Shown here: piece after piece, positions 56,301-64,000 of the stretch
How positions within the stretch are numbered: position 1 is the stretch's first letter
How the letters are laid out: each line of letters starts with the position of its first letter
Source of the DNA: Pleodorina starrii
Taxonomy: Eukaryota; Chlorophyta; Chlorophyceae; Chlamydomonadales; Volvocaceae
Direction: 5' to 3'
Length of the DNA stretch: 64,000 bases
Assembly (NCBI GenBank): GCA_030267565.1
Contig: BRXU01000007.1
Coordinates: 124,001 to 188,000, forward strand
Made by a program: the position numbers and the translations under genes
Notes under the pieces: model-generated
The model's input: the letters and a program-made list of their open reading frames with translations, nothing else
Told to the model about the DNA's origin: nothing
The model's database searches: none

Positions 56301-59300
56301 TTGCATGGACCGGCGGCAGCAGCAGCGGACGCCGACTATCCTACACGACAAGGACCAGTACGGCCGCGATCGAGGCCTGTCCGACGGCGACGGCCGGCGG
56401 GACATGGACAGGCAGCAGCAGCAGCAGCAGCGGACTCCGGTCGCCGTGTACGACAATGACCAGTACGGCCGCGATCGGGGCCTGTACGACGGCAGCGGCG
56501 GCGGCCGGCGCGGCATGGACGGGCAGCAGCAGCGGAACCGAGGGACTGCACCCGATGATGACCAGCACGGCGGCGATCGGGGTCCGTATGCTGGCGGCAG
56601 CGGCGCCCGCCGGGGTGCACCGGCCGTCCCATCACCGCCTCGGCATGCGACGCCGCCGGGCCACCACCAGCAACCTGCGGTGTGGCAGCCGGCAGCAGCC
56701 GCTGCAGCCGGAGCCCGCGCGCCGCCTGCAGCAGCGCAGGCCTTCCCGCCTGGGCCAGCTCATGACGACGCCTACGACCGTGTAGATGCCATGGATGTGG
56801 ATTTGAGCAGCCCCGACAGGCGGCTGCCCAGCGACCAGGCCACACCAGCCTTTGCGTCGACACCACCGTCGCCGCAACGGCAGCAGCAGCCGGATGGCCC
56901 GCTCGAAGTGCTGCAGCGGCTGGCGCCAAGGCAAGGAGCAGCGGAAGGCACGCCCGGCACGCACGCACGCTTCGCAGCGCCGCCCGCGGGCAAGCAGGAG
57001 CTAGGACAGCCGCCGTTCGCTGAGCGCGAGGGGCCGTGGGGCCAGCGCGCCACGCAAGCGGCACCTCACACGGAGCGGGAAGCCTACGAGCCCGCTCCCC
57101 CGGTACAGCAGCCGGAACGGGAGCAGCCGCCGCCGCCGCCGCGGTTCCAGGCACAGCCGTGGCAGGAACCGAGGCGACAGCCGGCGCAGTCTGCTTCGGC
57201 GGTGGAGGCTCCAGCGCAGGGAGGGCTGCACGGCGGACAGCCGGGTGCTGCGTGGGCGGACGCGGGAAGTCAGGGCCGTTCAGTCCAACGGCAGCCGCCA
57301 CCGCCACAGCCGCCGCAGCAGCAGCAGCTCCCTACCGCCTCGAACTGCCCTCCGCCGTCGCAAGTGTCCGGCGTGCATAAGCCGCCAGGCCAGCAGCCCC
57401 CACGCCAGGCGATGTTCACGGTGCCAGCGCTTCGATCCAACCGCTTGGCCCAGCAGCAGCAGCCGTTGCACTTTGCAGAACAGCAGCAGCAGCAGCGGCT
57501 GTCGAGCGCAGACGGCCAGACACTCGGGTACCCGGGCCAGGACCGGCAGGGTGTCCCGGCCGCGCCGGCGGCTTCGGCGACGGAATCAGCGAACCCCGGC
57601 TACGAGTCCATCCGCCGCATGCTGAACCGCGCCGACGCCGTCCAGAAACGCAACAAGACGCGCAGCCAGGAGTTCTCCGAACGGGAGGAGGTACGTCTGC
57701 GGGGGCCCAAGGCCCATTTGCGGGCACCGCTCCCATCAGGGGTTCAGAACTCCAGGGGCGGAGGAACTCTGGCCGGCACGCGAAACACCAGCCCGGGTGC
57801 AGGTCTGCAAATGGCACGCCACGCACAAACATACAAGGAACCAATGGAGGGCGAAACAACAGACCGCGCCGAACCAAGCGTGCGGGTGTCATTGCACTCG
57901 ACCGGATCGTTTTGGGACATGGAGTGGCCTGAGGTGACTTGCACGCTCAGCCCGCTCTCGCTACCTGAACTCCAAGGCTCATCCCGCAGCAGTGCAGCTA
58001 TACCTGGGTTGTGTGATGCCTTGATTGCTGCTGATAGGGAAAGACTAGACTTGTAAACCGGCGCCCACTGGAGTGTCGCGGGGAACGAGTTGTGCAGGCG
58101 GGCGGGCGTGGGGGGAGCAACAGGCGGCTCCTAAAGGCAGGTGCTTATCTCGGGAGCACCACCCCAAGACGCGCCGCCCGCTAGCCCTCAGGAAAGCGGG
58201 ATGGACGCATAAAAGTAGGATCCCCCTTTCTTGAGCCCTTCCCTGACATCCTATGGACGACAATCGTCACGATTGCAATCTAATAGCACAGCCCCTTTGC
58301 GCCGCGGCTCTTCCGCTGCAGGACGGCTGGACGATTGAGCAGCACCAGGCGCTGCAGGTGTGTCCGGGTTATGTGGGGTTGGTTGATTATGGTTTGGCTG
58401 TGGATGTGATTCGGATAATGGAGCTCCTGATGGAGAGGTGGACCGCCACACGGGGAAGTAGCCTTAGGGGAGGTGCGCCCGGGGAAGTGCGCCTGGGAAT
58501 CGCTTCCGGCGGCTCTGGGCGCACCTGATCTGCTCGTGTGGGGTCAGCTGCTGTCCAAGCTCCGATGGGCGGGCTAGCGGTGGGCTGTCGCACCGCCATT
58601 CGCTTGGCCTGGATGGCGCAGCATGCAGATGCCCGTCGTGCGGCCGCGCGGGGCCGCTACGGTGCACAGCCTGCGTCCGGCGTTTCGCAGTGGCGTGCCG
58701 TTCATGCTGCGTCTCCCTGGTTCTCCGCGTGCATGGAGCCTGCGGCGGCCACTGCCATCCGTCGCGGGAATGAGTCTGACCAGACGCCTCTGCCCCGTGC
58801 CTGCCGCGGCTGCCGCGCCTGTTCGTGTCCCCGCGACTGCAGAGCGCCTTCTACAAGACGATTCCCTCCCACCCGAATTACTGGGCGGAGATCGCACGCC
58901 ACGTGCCCGGCAGGACTGCAGGCAGGTTGCTTGCGTGTAGGGCAGTACAGCGCAGTACGGCGTTTGGTTGTCGCGAGCGGCAGCGAAGGTGCTGAAAACC
59001 TGAGCCCGCTGGGTTTTAATAGTTCGGCTGCGATGCCGACCGCTCACAGGGGTCCAGGATAGGAGAAGGCCGCTGGCCGTGAGCCCATTGAACCACTGGC
59101 ACGCTCTGCCGAACTGCGCATACTCTGGTTACTTCCCGACGTGCGGCGCTTGAGTGTGGCCTCGGCCCCGCCCCCATTGACCACGCTTCGCAGCCGAGTG
59201 CTGTAGCCGCGTGTACCACTCCGGGAAAACCCAAGACGAGCGCGCCATGCTTGCCAAGCTCGTCCGACGAGTCCCTGCAGCCGCCGGCGGTCCTGCAGCG

Positions 59301-60751
59301 GGAACCGTCAAGAGCCGGCCCCCGACAGTGGCAGCCGCGCGCAAATGGTCACAGCAGGAGCACCAGCGGGTAGGGTAGGCTGCAGCCGCCGTCACTGCCC
59401 AACCCACCACTACTGCTGTTGTTGTTGCTGTTGTTGCTGCATTTCGTTCCTGACGCCATCGTTGATGTGCCTGCTGCTGTGGCGTCCGCTGCGCTTCCTG
59501 CTAGACAACAAAGCAGCATCCGTTGTGACGGTATTGAGGACCTTGCGTTATAATAACGCAAGGACACTGGCGCTGAAAGCTGGCGCGCGTGTTGGTCAGT
59601 TCTTTCGTACTTGCGTCCGGGCCATGTATTGGCCCGTAGAACAGATTCTGTGCAGCCTTACACCTGCCTGGTGCCTACCCATTGTGCAGCGTTTAAATGT
59701 CTTTCTCCTCGGGTGTGCAGGAGGTGATGGAGCGGGTGAAGCGCATGGGCGGCCTGCATGCGGAGGAGGAGGAGGAGCAGGACGACGATGACGACGTGGA
59801 GGGTGGAGATGAGGGCGAGGGGCCCAGTGCAGGCGGCGGTGCCGGCGGGCGCAAGCCGGCGGCGGGCGGCCGACGGCGCAGGCGGCAGCCAGCGCTCCCG
59901 GAGCTCAACCCTGAGATACTTTCGGCTTTGGAAGACCTGCAGAAGCAGCAGCAAGCGAACAAGTAAGCCCGTCCTGTCACGTAGTGAGGTTGCACCGATG
60001 GGCCACCGCTACTGGGAAACCGAAGGTGTGACTGTCTGGGACTGCAGCTTCATTCAGCTGGGGAAGCGGAAACTGGAGGCGGGCGGGATGCACAGCGCGT
60101 ACATCTGCGGGCAGCAAGACAATCGGCTCGCCACAGAGGCGCACACAACCGTCTATGTCTCCGCGCACACCCCCCCCCCCGGGGGCTAGGGGGCCTTCCC
60201 ATTCCCGAGCCCCCCTGCCCCGTGCACTGAACCCTCACTTACACGCCTTTCATCAGCCCTTTCCTGATCCTCGTCCCCATAAACTGGCTGCTGCATGCAG
60301 GTGGGTTACGTCCTTCTTCAGCAAGCAGGGCGGCATAACCAAGTGGCACAAGAACGTCCAGGGCGCCATGGAGAAACGTCCGCGTGGCATCTCGGCCCGA
60401 GCAGCTGCAGGAGCGGCCGCGCCGCCGCCGCCGCCGCAGCAGCAGCCGCGCACGGGCGACGCGGCCCGGCCGGCGGCCCCGGCGGCCGGGCGGCGGCGCG
60501 ACGACGCAATGGCGCGCTACATTCGGCAAATGCTCGCCTGGGACAAGTCGAAGCGCCAGCAGGAGGAATGGCGGGAGGACGACCGGGCGGAAGGGCTTGT
60601 GGACGAGGATGATGCTGCCTACGATGACGACGAGGACGCGGAGGGCGGGTCGGAGGTCGATGAGGAGCAGGAGAGGACGGCTCGTGACATGATGCAGTTC
60701 CTCGTGGAGGAGGGGCTCCTGGGCCCGGACGGCCAGCCGGTGTTTGTGTAG
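50324..60751 (+). CDS. CENP-C-like-motif and SANT-domain protein, candidate KNL2/M18BP1 homologue
   Basis: Ten exons give 2474 residues: 50324-50528, 50600-53730, 54059-54105, 54357-55464, 55741-57690, 58322-58357, 58843-58921, 59194-59369, 59721-59962 and 60301-60751. All junctions keep frame. Residues 18-38 (VRTSGRQRKKPTEFWRNEKP) match the CENP-C/CENPC-k signature of basic-Ser-x-Arg, Pro and aromatic-Trp. A SANT/Myb domain lies at about 2148-2195, split over three tiny exons: GWTIEQHQALQ, SAFYKTIPSHPNYWAEIARH and VPGRTAAECCSRVYHS. In animals, KNL2/M18BP1 with these modules directs CENH3 loading at centromeres. No SANTA domain was found, so the identity is inference. The bulk is Ala/Gln/Gly-rich and disordered, with two internal repeat arrays. 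The C-terminus is acidic. Intron 7 has a GC donor. Confidence 0.75.
54490..55040 (+). repeat. Internal duplication in KNL2-like exon 4
   Basis: Two blocks of about 100 residues repeat in order: F(F/V)VQR, then Q-x-FPN, Gln/Gly-rich spacer, AGPPG, R(I/F)EAPA, R and GGG. Copy 1 is at about 54500-54720 and copy 2 at about 54805-55040. Confidence 0.7.
56150..56620 (+). repeat. Protein-level tandem repeat in KNL2-like exon 5
   Basis: About five units of 30-36 residues, each with D-x-YG-x-D-x-G, a DG(S/D)G linker, R-x-MD and a Gln run ending RTP. Typical pieces are DQYGRDRGLYDGSGGG and DMDRQQQQQQRTP. Confidence 0.8.
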
Positions 60752-63522
60752 GGCACGCACGAGATCTGCGCCGAGTGGCCCCGGTTGAGGTGAGGTCCTC
60801 ACGCTAGCGGAAGCTCAAGTGCACGGAACCCTGCCTGCCGGCGTGCGGGCCGCAGGCCGACGCCGCCGTCCGCTTGCGCGCATGGGACGGGGTCGGTCGT
60901 GTGGGACGCCGCCTGCCGTCCCGCGCCGGTGTGTCATCGTCGTGCTGCTTCGTTCGATCCGCGCTTGCATAACGGAAGTTGACGTGTGAACATGTCCGTC
61001 CACGCTGTCTCCGTGTCCTTTTGGTCGCCTACTGGCAACGTTGCAAGTAGCCATTTCCTGACCCGAGTTGCGGGACTCAGTTCTCAGTTCTCGTTCTTGA
61101 AGCCGAAGCCGCGAAGCACGAGAGCCTGCTCTCCCGATGAGAGTTACGTGTGCAGCGTGTGTGCGCAACACAGTGCAGGCTCATGAGTAAAAACATCCCC
61201 TGACAGCCGTGCATACGGCGCCTGCTGCGCGGTGTGTGTGAGTGTGTTTTTGTGTGCGCGAGTGATTGCGAGTCTCTGTGTGTGCGCGTGTGTGTGTGTT
61301 CGGTTGTGTGTGTACCGTATATGCGAGGTGGAGGGGACATACGCGAAGTGTCGGCGCGCTGAGACAGCGCGCATGTCTACTGGCCTAGCTGCGTGGCTGC
61401 GCTGTCTTATGGAACTTGCACCGTGCTGCATGTCTTTTTATGCTGGGACGCCATGTCCCGGCGGTCCCTGCTTACTTCGGCTTCGCTTGCCGCATCCGCA
61501 GCGGGACCCGCTCGAAAATAGGCTGTGTTAGGTTGACGCTTGTGCGTTCGGGTGTCTGTGTCGAGGCGGAAATCTACGCTACAAGATGGTGCGTGTGAAG
61601 TGCATCAGACGTCGTGGCGCTTGGCGGCGGCCTTCCGCATCACGTTTACCAGAGTTTCGGCATCGGCACGGGCATGTTTGATACCGCTTCAGTCACGGGC
61701 CTTCGGAAGGGGGCACGAGGCGCGGCTCCGCTGCAAGTGAGTAGGTGGTCCCCTGGCCCCTTACCCTTGGCGGAATCGGTGGCGGTGGCGGCAGCCCTTT
61801 CGGAACTGCCCCGTGGCCTTCTGCATCGTACTCACCGCAGCGTCTATAGTTGCTAGCTTGCTGCCGGTCTCAACGCAGCGACGGATTAACACGACGGAAA
61901 GTTTCCACGACGAGAAACGGACCAGTTCTTGGGGGATGAGCCATGCTTTGCGGGTCGCAGCTGCGAGCAGCATTGACTGCTTGTGTTGGTACTGAGGGTT
62001 TTAGGGTTAAGGTAAAATGGCTATGACCATCGCCCAGGAAACATATCCTGGGTTCGCAAGCAGTAGTTGTAGCAGAATAAGCTTAGGTCCGCAAGCATCA
62101 AAGCATGTATGCAAGCTAGGAACTAGAAATTGGCACGGATCTGTGGCCCCCCAAGCGAGAGTGACGCCGGCCTATGAAACACGAGCGGGTGGCGGATGGG
62201 CCAAACAGTGGACACACACACACACATCGGCAAGGGGCCTACGGTAAGTGAATTACTTCCGGGACACCTGGGACGACTACGGTACTATCTGTGGACCCAT
62301 CGTGCTGCCCTGGATGCTGGGCGGCCTCGGCAACTGGGCAGTGGGCACCCTACCCCTAGCTACTCCCATCCCCACCTTGTTGTACGGACCTTGGCGCGCT
62401 CCTTGGCCATATAGGCAACGAATGTCTGGTAGAACTGCAGCGCGGTAACGGTGCAAATGTCTGTTGGAAGCGTACCTTGGAAGCGTACCTTGAGGCTCGC
62501 TAGATGGCATCTCGTTGTTGGAGCCCCTGTCTTCGCTCGGGAGCATCTGTGGGTGGCATTCCTGCAGCGATGCGTCATGAATGTGCGTGGGAGCCCTGGC
62601 GGCGTTCAGTGCAATGGAGGTTGGCTGTCCATTTTTGGCAGCAGCCTGCCGGCAGCCAGGGGCCTCGGGTCCACGCAGAGGCTGGCGTGGGTTTGTAGGA
62701 GTGAGCCGTTGGGCGGGTGGTTTCCTGCTTACTTCTTGGGCCAGCTTCATGGCTTCGCAACGTTCGGGGTGCCCCGCCGGGGTTGGGATGCTGAGGGGCC
62801 CCGTCATTCATCCCATTCTCCGTGTGCTTGGGGATCAGCTTATTGTACCGTAATTGTGTGGGTCCCTCGCTTGCATTGTAGAGGCCCTCGGGAACTCGTG
62901 CATTGCGTGTCTGGGTGGTAGGGCACGCGGGTGGGGGTTCTTTGTCTGGCCCCCGCAGCCTTTCTTATCCTGGTCGCTGTGGATGGGTAAATCGGATATT
63001 TCGTTGCCCGGGGTGGGCATGCTATTCATGCGCCACCCTGGGGCGCCACCCTGGGGGGTTCTGTCCTTCGGCGTTTCAGGTACTGGCCTTCTGAAAAGCA
63101 GCTTAGCTCAATCCACCTCGATATTTTAATCCGTGGATGTGGGTTAGCGTGCAGAATGGACAATATGACCCGCCTGCCTCCTAGGCGTCAGTTTTGGTGA
63201 CTCCCCTCGTTCTGCCTGCAACTTGACTGTCGTGAATTCATATGACTGCGCGTCCATCATGTATGCAAGACGTATGGGGGCCGGTCCTCGTTCGACGTGA
63301 CGGCCACCATGGAGCTGACCGTTAGTACCGCTGGCCATCTGACTGCTCAAACAGTGCAAGCCATGCGACACCGACGTTCGTGCATGATTAGATCTTCGTT
63401 TCGGCTTATAATGCATGTAAGATATCTTCGCGGAAGTTTGTTAGGGATAGACACCGAGCCGACTGTTTACATACACGACATATAACGCGGAACGATACTT
63501 CAGGCCTAATGCGGCTGTCCAA
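60752..63522. other. Region after the KNL2-like gene, no firm gene
   Basis: It includes the KNL2-like 3' UTR and a TG-rich tract. Two coding-like islands with good splice donors (about 61608-61735 and up to 62232) and a hydrophobic frame at 62248-62445 are visible, but I could not join them into a gene. A single TTTTAGGG word occurs at about 61999. Confidence 0.4.
61230..61312. repeat. TG-rich low-complexity tract
   Basis: Interrupted GT runs (GTGTGTGAGTGTGT, TGTGTGCGCG, GTTGTGTGTG) downstream of the KNL2-like gene. Confidence 0.75.
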
Positions 63523-64000
63523 ATGTGCTGCCTACGTAAGCGTGTAAGCGACAAACACGGCGGGGAGGCCCTGACACCGTTTTCCATCGGTTTACTGCTG
63601 CTTCTGGTTTTTCAGTCGTTTTCGCTTCTTGGCGCAAGCGTTGCGTCATGGAATCCTTCAGCATTTTTACAAGCTCCAGGCTGTCAGTCTTGGTCAACAG
63701 TTCCGGGCTTAGGCATCGCATCGGGCGTCACGTCCTGCGTCATCAGCCGAAACACCACCCTGCAGCGAGGCCAACCAGCAAAGCTGCCCCTATTGACGTG
63801 GATACAAGGCCAAGGAGCCGCGTGCTGCGTCCCAAACGGGGGTGAGGGTGGGGGCGGGTGCCAGGATGGCGCTCTGCAAAGCCCACCTCAGGTCTTGACA
63901 ACGCCACCCGAGCCTTCCAGTAGTTACTGGACACCCGTAGCACCAGCTGGAGGCCCGGACGTAAGCAGCCCGACTGTGACGCAGCTCCCGCAGCCAGTGC
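63523..64000 (+). CDS. 5' part of an unrecognised secreted or membrane protein
   Basis: An ATG at 63523 opens a frame without stops to the window edge (159 codons). After a short basic N-terminus (MCCLRKRV) comes a hydrophobic run, IGLLLLLVFQSFSLLGASVA (residues 22-41), which fits a signal peptide or signal anchor. Beyond it the protein is Cys-, Ser-, Thr- and Pro-rich (GQGAACCVPNGG; TTPPEPSSS), as in many algal extracellular proteins. A good donor, GTAAGC at 63961, may end exon 1 at 63960, in phase 0. No family is recognised. Long open frames occur by chance in GC-rich DNA, so the case rests on the signal-like N-terminus. Confidence 0.45.
   Translation, partial: MCCLRKRVSDKHGGEALTPFSIGLLLLLVFQSFSLLGASVASWNPSAFLQAPGCQSWSTVPGLGIASGVTSCVISRNTTLQRGQPAKLPLLTWIQGQGAACCVPNGGEGGGGCQDGALQSPPQVLTTPPEPSSSYWTPVAPAGGPDVSSPTVTQLPQPV

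Noticed and set aside
61996..62008. Telomere repeat
   Set aside because: A single TTTTAGGG followed by TTAAGG is not an array. Chance occurrence is likely.

Overview
The window looks like nuclear DNA from a chlamydomonadalean (volvocine-type) green alga. The coding DNA is very GC-rich, and proteins carry long Ala, Gly, Gln and Pro runs. Almost every gene is cut by short introns with GT-AG borders (two have GC-AG), and introns are full of GT, GGGT, CCCT and GGAT repeats. There are TGTAA-type polyadenylation candidates, two nuclear-type tRNAs, and typical algal gene families such as an EGF-module exostosin and a plastid-type methyltransferase. No bacterial operons, Shine-Dalgarno sites or CRISPR are visible. 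All gene models were joined by hand: each splice site keeps the reading frame, but none is confirmed by transcripts.

Layout. 0.9-6.7 kb (-): gene A, a large low-complexity protein with two copies of a domain that resembles B3 DNA-binding domains. 8.5-9.8 kb (-): pyroglutamyl-peptidase I with all catalytic residues. 11.0-16.2 kb (+): an eight-exon SirB1/transglutaminase-like protein with an 11-bp BamHI-site minisatellite in its last intron. 17.0-24.9 kb (+): gene B, the inverted paralogue of gene A, with a tRNA-Gln in one intron. 27.7-33.9 kb (+): a 12-exon EGF-exostosin glycosyltransferase. 35.4-42.1 kb (-): a histidine phosphatase (phosphoglycerate-mutase-like) with a long N-terminal extension and a tRNA-Ser in its last intron. 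42.4-43.5 kb (+): the TFIIA large subunit. 44.1-48.0 kb (+): a tocopherol/plastoquinone-type methyltransferase. 48.7-50.0 kb (-): a small plastid-targeted membrane protein. 50.3-60.8 kb (+): a 2474-residue protein with a CENP-C-like motif and a C-terminal SANT domain, suggesting a KNL2/M18BP1-type centromere factor. 63.5 kb to the edge (+): the 5' part of a secreted or membrane protein.

How they relate. Most genes are unrelated housekeeping or accessory functions, as expected in a eukaryote. The real local structure is the gene A/gene B pair: head-to-head, about 10 kb apart, flanking two unrelated genes. They are diverged over most of their length, yet a roughly 280-bp exon-intron tract is almost identical, which suggests recent gene conversion. 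Two divergent pairs (phosphatase/TFIIA and membrane protein/KNL2-like) share intergenic regions of about 310 bp that must hold both promoters.
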